From a virus, in IMG/VR virus record IMGVR_UViG_3300018426_000086, positions 1 to 33,283 of that record: 33,283 nt of DNA; one strand, written 5' to 3'. A program made the translations under genes and the position numbers. Shown here in pieces: positions 17,195 to 25,074 of this stretch. Positions within the stretch are counted from its first letter, which is position 1. Each line of letters opens with the position of its first letter. The notes below the pieces were generated by a model, which had not been told where the DNA came from, ran no database searches, and was given only the letters and a program-made list of their open reading frames with translations.

Positions 17195-18907
17195 TTACCT
17201 TGGGTTTCTTTCTACAGTATCTATGTGAACGAAAGAGTTGTATCTTTTGATAAATTTAAATCCACATCTCCTTGCATCATCAATAAACTTCGACCTACTC
17301 CAATTTCCCCACGCAACATCAATTGCATTTCCTTGCATGTGTTGTGAGTTCCATGCTACACCATAGTTCCAACCACGCCCTTCAGTGTATGTTCCACGAG
17401 ACTTACCTTGTCTTCTGTATCTTTCTCTAAGTGCCGCTTGATATTGTTCACTTCTAAATCCACTATTGATAGTCAACTTTGCACCAGTTAGTCCTTGCAG
17501 TCTCATAAGTTTTGCTTTCACATCTGGATTTATACCAGTCCATCCTCTTTCTCCCATACCCGAAGTGAATGCAATTCTTGGATGGTTTCCATCCTTAATT
17601 TCATCCCAAGTAGGTATGTCCCCAAACTCACTAGGTAGTGGTGGGTGGGGATTGTTTGGTGCTTCACCAGATGGTGTGTGGTGTTGTGATGGTGCAGCAT
17701 CAACTTCTCCGCCACATCCACCATAAGTATCTGGTAGTCTTGCAGGGTTACTTACTGTAGGATCTGTCGGTTCGTCTTGTGGATTGTCGTTTGTTCCTGT
17801 ACTTGGGGGCGCTTGCCATTGTTCTCTCATTCTATTTATTTCAGTTTGTCGAGTTTCAGAATCAAAACGAACTGCACCTGCACTGACCGCAGCTGCAGTA
17901 GCTAAGTTGGAAACTCTTTCTAAACGACCAACAATTCTTTGATACTTAAATGCATAGTTGTCCATTGGTGTTTTGATGTCTTTAATCAACGCTTCAATGT
18001 TTGACACAAAAGCACAAAATCTTGCAATCAAAAACTGAATTTCTTCCAAAGATGGATTAGAGAAAAGTCCAACCGCATAATCAAAAAGTGCTTTTACCTT
18101 TTCAACCAAACCCTCTTTATTTTCGTCTGTAAGAATGGCAGAAATGTCATCTTTAATCTGTGCAGCTTTTGCAAATACCTTTTCGTTGATGTATGTTTTT
18201 ATTTCACCAATAGTTTCTTCAAGATCAAAGTTTTTAACTGCATTCACTACCGACTCAAAAGTTTCTTCAATAACCTGACCCACTTTTTCTTTAATAGATT
18301 CGATAAGTGCTTTTACTGTTATCTTTTCAATGATCGCTTTAATCGGATCTTCAAGGTTTCTAATTTTATTTAAGAATGCAATTGCATCATTGATGAGACC
18401 TGCAACAGAACCAATAATAGTAAAGAAACCACCAATTGCGCCAAATACCTGAGGCATCATACTACAAAATCCACCAAGAATACTTGAATTAGGATCTTTA
18501 TAATATGAATTCAAATTTTTTAATAGGTTCAAGTCTGCAAGTGTAGACGCAGTTTTAATCTTAGGTGGGGTGTAATTATACGCACCACAAAAGTCTGCGA
18601 ATTCAATTGTGGAAATAGGGCCCTTTTCAAATCTTTCCAACACTTCAGGATAGTCTGTTAATTGACTTCCACTTAAAAAGTTATTAAAATCTGTTAACGA
18701 TTCATAAAATGCATTTCCATGAAGAGAAACTTGAAGATCTACAGGATCAGTTAAACTGTCTGTTTTGATCCCTTCTAAGAATTCTGCTTTATAATTTTCA
18801 ATAGCATATACGTTCAGTTCCCCACCATTACTGATGGGAGCACCGCCAAGTCTCTGTCTGGACTGATATATCTGATCGTTTAAGTCAATACAATTACTTT
18901 TTGCCAT
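17195..18907 (-). CDS. Baseplate-associated M15-type peptidoglycan peptidase
   Basis: A 570-residue protein with a long helical N-terminal part (about residues 1-330, including amphipathic stretches such as KALIESIKEKVGQVIEET), a disordered Pro/Asn/Gly-rich linker (about 340-430) and a C-terminal peptidase M15 domain. The domain shows NSGFRSEQYQAALRERYRRQ and the zinc site SQHMQGNAIDVAW with H523 and D530, plus H561 and D563 in VHID. M15 enzymes cut peptide cross-links or stems in peptidoglycan (D,D-carboxypeptidase or L,D-endopeptidase). The gene sits between the gp5-like spike and gp25, and the spike lacks the T4 lysozyme domain, so this is a good candidate for the virion wall-piercing enzyme. 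The cleavage specificity and the attachment site on the baseplate are not visible. Confidence 0.85.
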   Translation of the reverse strand: MAKSNCIDLNDQIYQSRQRLGGAPISNGGELNVYAIENYKAEFLEGIKTDSLTDPVDLQVSLHGNAFYESLTDFNNFLSGSQLTDYPEVLERFEKGPISTIEFADFCGAYNYTPPKIKTASTLADLNLLKNLNSYYKDPNSSILGGFCSMMPQVFGAIGGFFTIIGSVAGLINDAIAFLNKIRNLEDPIKAIIEKITVKALIESIKEKVGQVIEETFESVVNAVKNFDLEETIGEIKTYINEKVFAKAAQIKDDISAILTDENKEGLVEKVKALFDYAVGLFSNPSLEEIQFLIARFCAFVSNIEALIKDIKTPMDNYAFKYQRIVGRLERVSNLATAAAVSAGAVRFDSETRQTEINRMREQWQAPPSTGTNDNPQDEPTDPTVSNPARLPDTYGGCGGEVDAAPSQHHTPSGEAPNNPHPPLPSEFGDIPTWDEIKDGNHPRIAFTSGMGERGWTGINPDVKAKLMRLQGLTGAKLTINSGFRSEQYQAALRERYRRQGKSRGTYTEGRGWNYGVAWNSQHMQGNAIDVAWGNWSRSKFIDDARRCGFKFIKRYNSFVHIDTVERNPR

Positions 18908-18909
18908 CT

Positions 18910-20466
18910 TTATTGTTCCTCAAAGTACCAAAGACTAGAATCTTCTGGATCACTTGGATTAGATTGTAATGTATAATTCGTGTTACCTATCTTATATGTA
19001 TTCCCAACCGTTAGATTTTCTTTCTCTAATTGTGCGACACCCATATTGTCGAAGTAGTTACTACCTTCTTCTTCATGAGATGGGTCTGCACTATCATCTG
19101 TTGCCATAGATACTGGTGCATCCATTGATGCGATTTCAGAGTTAACAATCGCAGTAGACTTTGCGGGTGGTTCTGGCATCTGAGTTTGTTCTGCGATTTG
19201 CGCATCCTCTGCTTCTGCCGCTTCTGATTCTACTGAAGATCCACTTGCAAGATCGATAATACCACTGCCTGGATCAACATTAACTGCATCCCCCGCTTTG
19301 AGTGAGAACGTCTCGTCTGTTTGGAATTGGATATTCTCTGCAGCCTTGAAGTTGAAACCTGCGTCTGTTGACTGTTGCCAGAAACCATCCGTAGATTCAA
19401 ACTTGATAAATCCATCAGACTTTCCGTGCCACTCTTCCCCTATGTGTTGGAACATCTTCTTCGCAGTCATAGAGAACGCAATAGGTGTTGTCATTTTGAT
19501 TTCTTTTTTACCAAAGATTTCTAATGTGGAAACGTTTGCGTCCAACATCACGTCTGCGGCTCTCATTTGCAACTGATCACTTGCGTTAACAAAGAAGGAA
19601 CCACCAACACCAAACTGTGCGTTTCCACGTACAATCATGTTGTAGTCACCTTCGATCTCTTCAGTTTTATTACCTCTGACATAGACATATGCATCACTAT
19701 TGATCGTAACCATACTTGGACCACCAACATACACATGTTGTTGTCTGTCGTTGATTTCGTATTTGTCGCCCACAGACTTGTGTGTGGTAGATCCACGTGA
19801 ATCAATTTGCACATACGATCCTTCGTTGTGGTAAATCATAATGCGTTCTGCGCCTGGCGTGTCGTCTATTTCAATTGAGTGTTTTGCAGTTGATATGACA
19901 CGGTTGTATGGATACCTTGCACCGTATGCAGGACTAGGTTCACTCCATGTTATTTGTTCGTCCTCGTTTGGTTCTACTTCCTGTTGACCTGCAATATATA
20001 CATTTTCAACACGGTTCATCTCTTGTTGAAGAACATAAGTTTCTTCCAAGTTTTCACCACGTGCAAGTCGTGAGTTTTGTGGTTGTCCAAAATCTTCTGG
20101 TCTTGCGCCCTGCGCTAGTAGTTCTCCGTTACAATCTGGTACGACACCCCATCCATTTTGTTCTGGGTTGATGGGTTCTGCAAATTGTGAAGGAATAAGT
20201 CCAAGTACAAGTGGATGTTGCGCTGCACGTCCGTCCAAAAACATTCCGTATACAAATGAATTCAATGGTGGCACAGATCCGTTTGGATCATAGTCACCCT
20301 TTGCACAGATTGCCCATGGAAGTTCTGGGGTTGGGATCTCCGAGTTGTCACCGTGAATACCAAACGCACGAACTTTGATACGACCTTCGAAGTGAGGGTC
20401 TCTGTTGTTTTCCACCACACCAATAAAAAATAGTGGGTTAGTTATGCCAATACCCGATTCCATCAT
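18910..20466 (-). CDS. 5: Baseplate spike, gp5-like, without lysozyme domain
   Basis: A 518-residue spike protein. Residues 1-95 are a gp5-type OB fold: FFIGVVENNRDPHFEGRIKV, then GRAAQHPLVLGLIPSQ. The middle region (about 190-400) has short repetitive strands such as KHSIEIDDTPGAERIMIYHN and SYVQIDSRGS, typical of the trimeric beta-helix needle of gp5 and VgrG proteins. T4 gp5 (575 residues) has a lysozyme domain between these parts; here that segment is replaced by a short non-enzymatic linker rich in Glu and Asn. The C-terminal 120 residues are acidic and end in a small separate domain. The start overlaps the hub gene stop (ATGA; two tandem ATGs at 20466 and 20463 are possible). Expected partner: the gp27-like hub encoded just upstream. 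Confidence 0.85.
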   Translation of the reverse strand: MMESGIGITNPLFFIGVVENNRDPHFEGRIKVRAFGIHGDNSEIPTPELPWAICAKGDYDPNGSVPPLNSFVYGMFLDGRAAQHPLVLGLIPSQFAEPINPEQNGWGVVPDCNGELLAQGARPEDFGQPQNSRLARGENLEETYVLQQEMNRVENVYIAGQQEVEPNEDEQITWSEPSPAYGARYPYNRVISTAKHSIEIDDTPGAERIMIYHNEGSYVQIDSRGSTTHKSVGDKYEINDRQQHVYVGGPSMVTINSDAYVYVRGNKTEEIEGDYNMIVRGNAQFGVGGSFFVNASDQLQMRAADVMLDANVSTLEIFGKKEIKMTTPIAFSMTAKKMFQHIGEEWHGKSDGFIKFESTDGFWQQSTDAGFNFKAAENIQFQTDETFSLKAGDAVNVDPGSGIIDLASGSSVESEAAEAEDAQIAEQTQMPEPPAKSTAIVNSEIASMDAPVSMATDDSADPSHEEEGSNYFDNMGVAQLEKENLTVGNTYKIGNTNYTLQSNPSDPEDSSLWYFEEQ

Positions 20467-21857
20467 GGTCTATATTCTCCACTCCATCCATACTTGGCAA
20501 GAGACGCATTTGTTGTCATCACATCGTCTTGCAAAGAATGTGATATAGATACAATTAAATAATTACCAGACAACTCGTCATTATAAGGTGAGTCTGGTGT
20601 AGAAGCAATTGTAAACTTTGGTAATCTTACCGATATAATTTTGCCTGGCCTTAGATCTAATCTTGACGCATTCAAACTAACAGAAACTATTGTTTGTCCT
20701 AAGTGATGAGTATAAACACTTCTGTTTTGAAGAATTTCTGGATAGTGTTGATTAGATCTTAGTGTTTGTCCGTTTTCATCATACCAGTCTTTGAACACAA
20801 GCATTCTACGTGCATTTTCATCTGTAAAAGTTTCTCTAATATATTCTTCTGTATGAGGTACATTTCTCAAAGATGTTTTTTGACCAGACATATCAACGTA
20901 GTCTGCATCTTCAATGTAATCATAATCGATGTTTCTTGCACGTCTTCTTCCTAGATCTACTTCTATGACTTTGTTTCTATAACCACCACTATGCAAATCA
21001 GTTGCGGTATTTACACGTGAAGGGTTTTTGAAAGCCTTAAAAGATTTCACTTGCAATTCTGCATCTTGTCCGTCTTGGGAGTTTTGAACGTTGTAAGAAA
21101 ATTCTTCAATGGTTTGATTATTTTCTAATCCATGTTGAATCATAAATTCGTCTGTAACAAACCAATAACCTGTAAAAGTTTCGAAAAATCTAAAGGAACA
21201 AGAAGGCGAACTTTGACTGAAAGATCTTTGTGTAAGAAAATTCATTGCATCGCTGGGTGGTAGATTGGGAATAACGCACTGCATCACCCCCTCTGTAGGT
21301 TGTATGTAAAAAGGTTTTCTTTGTCTACTACCTAGATCGGTTGTTCTAAATTTCTTTGCATTGAAAGGAATGATTTCATTTGGAGCGCTTGTGTCCTCTA
21401 CAAGTCTGCCGTTTGCATAATACTTTTTAAAGATCTTTTCTGCAATTTCAGAAGCTGGAAGATCAACGAACGCTTCACGTACTCTTCTTAAACCTGCAGT
21501 ATAACTTATTTTGGAAATAAAGTTTATCGTGAATGTTACCCCAGAAAGGTTTTCGAGTGGCGAGACTTCTGTGATACTAAGAATTTGTGCCGTGATTTTA
21601 AGAGGATCTTCCATCTTACCATCGTAAGTCTCCACTTCGAAGGTTAGTTTTTCTTCTCCTCTAAGTTTAAACCCCTTTCCTTCCAACAAACCCGAAGAAT
21701 CCAAAATGCGCATAGAACCAGTCCACGCACTAGAATTAATACTCTGCGTGAAGTCAAGTCTGGTGCAAAGTTTTGTAATATCTTCTTCTGCGTTTCCGTC
21801 ATGAGGAGTTACTACAATATTTTTCCAAACAGCATATGTTGGGTTAAATTCTGCCAT
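20463..21857 (-). CDS. Baseplate hub protein, gp27-like
   Basis: A 464-residue protein immediately upstream of the gp5-like spike, with a 4-base overlap, the expected place for the trimeric hub that adapts the sixfold tube to the threefold spike. The N-terminal half contains tube-like strands (EDITKLCTRLDFTQSINSSA, MRILDSSGLLEGKGFKLRGE). The C-terminal half ends in RPGKIISVRLP and DELSGNYLIVSISHSLQDDV, then ASLAKYGWSGEY, which is typical of late control D/gp27-type hub proteins. T4 gp27 is 391 residues, so this version is longer. The assignment rests on these terminal features and context; overall identity to T4 gp27 looks low. Confidence 0.72.
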   Translation of the reverse strand: MAEFNPTYAVWKNIVVTPHDGNAEEDITKLCTRLDFTQSINSSAWTGSMRILDSSGLLEGKGFKLRGEEKLTFEVETYDGKMEDPLKITAQILSITEVSPLENLSGVTFTINFISKISYTAGLRRVREAFVDLPASEIAEKIFKKYYANGRLVEDTSAPNEIIPFNAKKFRTTDLGSRQRKPFYIQPTEGVMQCVIPNLPPSDAMNFLTQRSFSQSSPSCSFRFFETFTGYWFVTDEFMIQHGLENNQTIEEFSYNVQNSQDGQDAELQVKSFKAFKNPSRVNTATDLHSGGYRNKVIEVDLGRRRARNIDYDYIEDADYVDMSGQKTSLRNVPHTEEYIRETFTDENARRMLVFKDWYDENGQTLRSNQHYPEILQNRSVYTHHLGQTIVSVSLNASRLDLRPGKIISVRLPKFTIASTPDSPYNDELSGNYLIVSISHSLQDDVMTTNASLAKYGWSGEYRP

Positions 21858-21860
21858 TTA

Positions 21861-22118
21861 TTATTCGTCGCTAATAGATTCAACGAACTCCCTTGTTAAC
21901 TGTGGTAAGAATCTATTATCAAAAAGAAAAATATCTTTCTTTGCTTCGTTTCTATCTTTCTCATATTCGTAGATACGATATTCTTTCCACTCATCAGGAA
22001 TAATACGTTTAATAATAATCTTACGTCCCTGTTCTGTACGAAGAATTACACGATCTTCTTTTCTTAGATAGATCGTTCTAAATGATTCTGGTGCAAGAAT
22101 AACCTGATCAACTGCCAT
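21861..22118 (-). CDS. Small conserved-looking protein in baseplate block, function unknown
   Basis: An 85-residue protein I cannot assign. It is highly charged, with alternating basic and acidic segments: FRTIYLRKEDRVILRTEQGR, then KIIIKRIIPDEWKEYRIYEY. It has no membrane segment, signal or cysteine. It lies between gp53 and the gp27-like hub with 2-3 base gaps, so it is co-expressed late with baseplate genes and may be a wedge or hub assembly factor (T4 has several such small proteins, for example gp28). This is position-based inference only. Confidence 0.6.
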   Translation of the reverse strand: MAVDQVILAPESFRTIYLRKEDRVILRTEQGRKIIIKRIIPDEWKEYRIYEYEKDRNEAKKDIFLFDNRFLPQLTREFVESISDE

Positions 22119-22121
22119 ATC

Positions 22122-22499
22122 TTATACTTCCTTATAGTAGTAAACGATATTTTCATCGTTACCTTCTTCTTTTGTCCAATCGACAACATCATCTCCTGTC
22201 TCACCAGAAACTTCCCCATATTTTGCAATGAGATATTTGTTGAAGGTTTCCTCGTCCATAGGCCATTCGTAATAAGGATCGATAATTTGATTGGCCATAT
22301 ATACCAACCAAACATAATCTACCGACCCATAATAAAACTGTGCGACATCCTCTGCACGTTCATTTTGTTTGACAGTATATGGCAGATACAACATTGGATT
22401 GGTAGAAACACTTTTAAGAAAATTGTTTCTTCTAGTAATGTCTCTCACTTTCTTACCATTGTAATCTACGATTGGAAAGTTTTCAAAATATTTCGCCAT
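22122..22499 (-). CDS. 53: Baseplate wedge protein gp53
   Basis: A 125-residue protein matching the gp53 family, the wedge component that together with gp6 and gp25 surrounds the hub. It opens with AKYFENFPIVDYNGKKVRDI and has the characteristic LysM-like ERAEDVAQFYYGSVDYVWLV near residue 47, then NQIIDPYYEWPM. T4 gp53 is 196 residues; the shorter size agrees with gp53 of many marine T4-like phages. It lies between gp48 and a small unknown gene in one tight transcription unit. Confidence is high because of the D-Y-x-W-L-V and DPYYEWP elements. Confidence 0.9.
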   Translation of the reverse strand: MAKYFENFPIVDYNGKKVRDITRRNNFLKSVSTNPMLYLPYTVKQNERAEDVAQFYYGSVDYVWLVYMANQIIDPYYEWPMDEETFNKYLIAKYGEVSGETGDDVVDWTKEEGNDENIVYYYKEV

Positions 22500-22510
22500 A
22501 TCTTATCCTT

Positions 22511-23599
22511 TTAGAAATCAGCTGGTAGTTGGTTTGCTTGTGCACTTACCACATCACGTTCACCAATAACTTCTTCAACATCATTACGGTTATGTGCCGA
22601 CATTTCTTGAAGTTCAACAGAAAGTGTTACAGAACCAGGCACACCACCTTGCATGATTGGGACAGTACCCGCAGAGTTTTCGTAACTTATATTAACTGAT
22701 TTAATCATACATGGTTTGTATCTTGGGAAATACTCTGGATTTGTTCCAACTAGTTTAATCTCTACAGTAGATGGATATTTCAAAAACGTTTGTTCAAATA
22801 CACCATCAACCAAGTCTTGTGTTTCTGGTAGTGCGTTTCTCTTAAACAGTTTCGTAATCTTGTTAATCGTCTCTGTCTCTTGTCTATTAGAAGGGTATAG
22901 TTCCCAAGTGAAAGAATGAGATTTTAAATCAACACCTTCAAACGCAAGCGCTTCTTTAGGGTTGACTGCAGTTCCTGTTACCATGTCGATAGTTCGTGCC
23001 ATGTCTCCACTGAGTTTACTAGTGAGAGTTCTCATTAAGTATCCAGCTGCTGCAGTAGCAGTAGCGGTGTCTGTGTTCATAATTCCTTCTAATCCTGAAG
23101 TAAGAGCACCCATTGCTTGGGATTGTCCTTCCGCCGTAAACATACTGACTGCTCCTGCACCTACGTCTTGGATAAGTCCTGCAACTTCGCCTGCTTTAGC
23201 CATAAGAGTTTCACCAAGCGCCGCATTATTGTTGAATACACCTTGGTTTGACATTGCATTCACAACTGCTTCAGTAATTGCATTACGTTCAAACGCATTA
23301 ATACGTAGAGAAGTATTATCTTGTAGTTGTTTAGGGAATGGGAGTTCTATACTACCAAACCCACTAATGGTTGAAGAGATCGCATTGGATCTTTGACCAA
23401 TACCCCTTCCGACATTACGACTTCTTTGAGAATAGAAAGAAGGACTGTTTTCTGATCTAGTGTATCCTTTGTAGTCGTATTCCTTGAAAACGAACAGAAT
23501 AGAGTGCCCCGTTTTGTTTTGAGGAAAGGAAAACAATGTTGGATTGCGGGCATATGAATCTTTGAGACGCATAACCTCTGGTCTGTTACTTCCTGCCAT
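22511..23599 (-). CDS. 48: Tail tube cap / baseplate-tube junction protein gp48
   Basis: A 362-residue protein, almost the same length as T4 gp48 (364). It has a tube-protein-like fold signature split by an Ala/Gly-rich, partly hydrophobic insertion (about residues 120-200). The C-terminal half carries HSFTWELYPSNRQETETINK and FPRYKPCMIKSVNISYENSA, a pattern shared by gp48/gp54 and other tube-like proteins. With gp54 it forms the first rings on the hub on which the tail tube starts. It is the first gene of the minus-strand late block, with a perfect TATAAATA late promoter at 23636-23643, 37 bases upstream. Confidence 0.85.
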   Translation of the reverse strand: MAGSNRPEVMRLKDSYARNPTLFSFPQNKTGHSILFVFKEYDYKGYTRSENSPSFYSQRSRNVGRGIGQRSNAISSTISGFGSIELPFPKQLQDNTSLRINAFERNAITEAVVNAMSNQGVFNNNAALGETLMAKAGEVAGLIQDVGAGAVSMFTAEGQSQAMGALTSGLEGIMNTDTATATAAAGYLMRTLTSKLSGDMARTIDMVTGTAVNPKEALAFEGVDLKSHSFTWELYPSNRQETETINKITKLFKRNALPETQDLVDGVFEQTFLKYPSTVEIKLVGTNPEYFPRYKPCMIKSVNISYENSAGTVPIMQGGVPGSVTLSVELQEMSAHNRNDVEEVIGERDVVSAQANQLPADF

Positions 23600-23612
23600 T
23601 TGATTAAAACCT

Positions 23613-23620
23613 TATAAATA
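23613..23620 (+). promoter_or_regulatory. Late promoter TATAAATA (rightward, gp4 operon)
   Basis: A perfect T4 late octamer on the plus strand, 44 bases upstream of the gp4 start at 23664. By analogy with T4 the transcript should begin about 6 bases after the octamer, near 23626. It faces the minus-strand promoter at 23636-23643. Confidence 0.8.
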
Positions 23621-23635
23621 CCTATTGAGTAAATC

Positions 23636-23643
23636 TATTTATA
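23636..23643 (-). promoter_or_regulatory. Late promoter TATAAATA (leftward, gp48 operon)
   Basis: A perfect T4 late octamer on the minus strand, 37 bases upstream of the gp48 start. The predicted transcript start is near 23630, only a few bases from the predicted start of the opposing rightward transcript. Confidence 0.8.
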
Positions 23644-23663
23644 AACAAAAAGTGAAATTGGTT

Positions 23664-24122
23664 ATGGCATACAATGGTAGATTCCGTCCAAAGAATCCGA
23701 AAAAGTATAAAGGCGACCCAACTAACATCATATATCGTAGTTTATGGGAGTTGAAATTCTTTAAATGGTGTGATGAACATCCAGATGTAAACTGGTGGCA
23801 GTCAGAAGAATTGATTATTCCCTACAGATCACCTGTGGACAATCATATTCATCGATATTTTCCTGATGTTATTGTGAACAGAAAAGATCGTGATGGTAAC
23901 TTAAAGACAGTTGTGGTTGAAATAAAACCATACAAACAAACGTTACCACCAGATCCTAGAAAGAAAAACGCAACTCCTACAGGACGTGTGTCTCGTAGAT
24001 TTCTAAACGAAGTCAAGACTTGGGGGATCAATGATGCAAAGTGGAAAGCAGCAAGAGAGTATTGTGCAAAACGTGGTTGGGAGTTTGTCATCATGACAGA
24101 AAAAGAACTAGGGATAAAGTAA
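23664..24122 (+). CDS. 4: Head completion nuclease gp4
   Basis: A 152-residue protein clearly related to T4 gp4 (150 residues), which is needed to finish DNA-filled heads before tail joining. The start is placed at ATG 23664 because MAYNGRFRPKNPKKYKGDPT aligns with the T4 start MAYSGKWVPKN; an upstream TTG at 23627-23625 frame would add 13 unmatched residues. Other conserved blocks are YRSLWELKFFKWCDEHPDVN, the PD-(D/E)XK-like core PDVIVN with VVEIKP, and RRFLNEVKTWGINDAKWKAA. It is the first gene of the plus-strand late operon, under a TATAAATA promoter at 23613-23620, and its TAA overlaps the next ATG (TAATG). Confidence 0.92.
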   Translation: MAYNGRFRPKNPKKYKGDPTNIIYRSLWELKFFKWCDEHPDVNWWQSEELIIPYRSPVDNHIHRYFPDVIVNRKDRDGNLKTVVVEIKPYKQTLPPDPRKKNATPTGRVSRRFLNEVKTWGINDAKWKAAREYCAKRGWEFVIMTEKELGIK

Positions 24123-24466
24123 TGAAGTCGTATACAACATTCATATCAGAAGGCATCAAACTGAAACTCATTCGTGGGAAAGATCAAGATGTTCTGAAGA
24201 TGTGGAACAAAGGCGATAAGAAGTGGGTTGAACTTAGAGGTAAACCTGGCTTCGAAAGAAAGTACGATCCTAAAGATCCACTGCACAAGGCAATTAATGC
24301 GTTGGGTAAGTCTGCAAACATCTCTGACTTCGTGAACGGTGATGAAGTGAGTGTCAACCCCAATCACCCAGACGGTAAGAAGGCACTCGCAACCATCAAG
24401 AAGTTGATGAAGGAATGGGTGTGTGGTCAGTGTTTTAACGAACCCTGTACATGTGAGACAGAATAA
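24122..24466 (+). CDS. Putative internal head protein with capsid targeting sequence and Cys motif
   Basis: A 114-residue protein; the ATG at 24122 overlaps the gp4 stop, and a longer frame from 24041 lies wholly inside gp4 and is disregarded. The N-terminus MKSYTTFISEG closely resembles the T4 capsid targeting sequence MKTYQEFIAEA of internal protein III. Ile8-x-Glu10 fits the prohead protease rule (L/I-x-E), which predicts cleavage after Glu10. The body is basic (KLKLIRGKDQDVLKMWNKGD), and the C-terminus WVCGQCFNEPCTC contributes Cys101, 104, 109 and 111, a possible zinc knuckle. T4 internal proteins are packaged and injected with DNA to counter host defences, so this could be an injected effector. 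The family is otherwise unknown to me and the function is inferred. Confidence 0.65.
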   Translation: MKSYTTFISEGIKLKLIRGKDQDVLKMWNKGDKKWVELRGKPGFERKYDPKDPLHKAINALGKSANISDFVNGDEVSVNPNHPDGKKALATIKKLMKEWVCGQCFNEPCTCETE

Positions 24467-25074
24467 TGGCAGCAACCCTCTTTAACGACATTCTACTTAG
24501 AGGTATTCGTTCAGGGCAAGTTCCTGCACGTGAATCTTCTGCACGACAGTGGTACAGAGATACTGCGCAGAAGGCAGTTAAGAAGGGACCAATTAACTCT
24601 GAGGTAGTTCAAACTCAGTTGAAAGACAGATCATCCAACAATCTTGCATATGGAAATATGTACTTTTTTGCGTATGAAGCAAAACACAAAAAGACTCTTC
24701 CATATTACGATAGGTTTCCTTTGATCTTTCCCATTGGTCCTGCACCAAAAGGATTTATGGGTATTAACATGCATTACCTACCACCTATTTTACGTGCAAA
24801 ACTTATGGATGCACTATATGATTTGACGACAAACGATAAGTATGATGAAACAACTAAACTTAAACTTTCGTATAAAGTACTTAATGGGGCATCGAAATAC
24901 AAAGAGTTTAAACCAACAATTAAACACTATCTGAATAGTCAGACAAGGTCTAAATTTTTCTATGTCAATCCTGTAGAATGGGACATAGCTTTATTTTTAC
25001 CAACTGCGAACTTCGTGGGTGCATCGAAGAACAAGGTCTACTCAGACTCTCGTAGAATCATAAGGAACGGATAA
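24466..25074 (+). CDS. Conserved-looking T4-type structural-operon protein, function unknown
   Basis: A 202-residue protein that I cannot name with confidence. It is basic, begins with ATLFNDILLRGIRSGQVPAR and has a distinctive aromatic and proline-rich centre: MYFFAYEAKHKKTLPYYDRF, then PLIFPIGPAPKGFMGINMHY and LPPILRAKL. This looks like a family shared by T4-like phages, as it is too distinctive for a chance frame and is coupled by TAATG overlaps at both ends to the internal-protein gene and gp54. Head completion, DNA-end binding or tail-connector functions would fit its neighbours (gp4 and gp54). There is no membrane segment and no obvious catalytic motif. Confidence 0.65.
   Translation: MAATLFNDILLRGIRSGQVPARESSARQWYRDTAQKAVKKGPINSEVVQTQLKDRSSNNLAYGNMYFFAYEAKHKKTLPYYDRFPLIFPIGPAPKGFMGINMHYLPPILRAKLMDALYDLTTNDKYDETTKLKLSYKVLNGASKYKEFKPTIKHYLNSQTRSKFFYVNPVEWDIALFLPTANFVGASKNKVYSDSRRIIRNG

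Noticed and set aside
17831-17838. TATTTATT (late-like on the minus strand) inside the M15 peptidase gene
   Set aside because: It is a one-mismatch match inside coding sequence with no start downstream at promoter distance.
22962-23396. 144-codon plus-strand open frame antisense to gp48
   Set aside because: Its low-complexity Ala/Val/Ser composition mirrors the gp48 coding strand; there is no ribosome binding site or recognisable domain.
23625-23663. TTG-initiated N-terminal extension of gp4
   Set aside because: The T4 homologue starts at the equivalent of the ATG at 23664, and the extension would overlap both predicted late transcript starts.
24041-24121. Longer N-terminus for the internal-protein gene
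   Set aside because: The extra 27 codons lie wholly within gp4 in another frame, and the ATG at 24122 has the TAATG coupling and the capsid targeting sequence.
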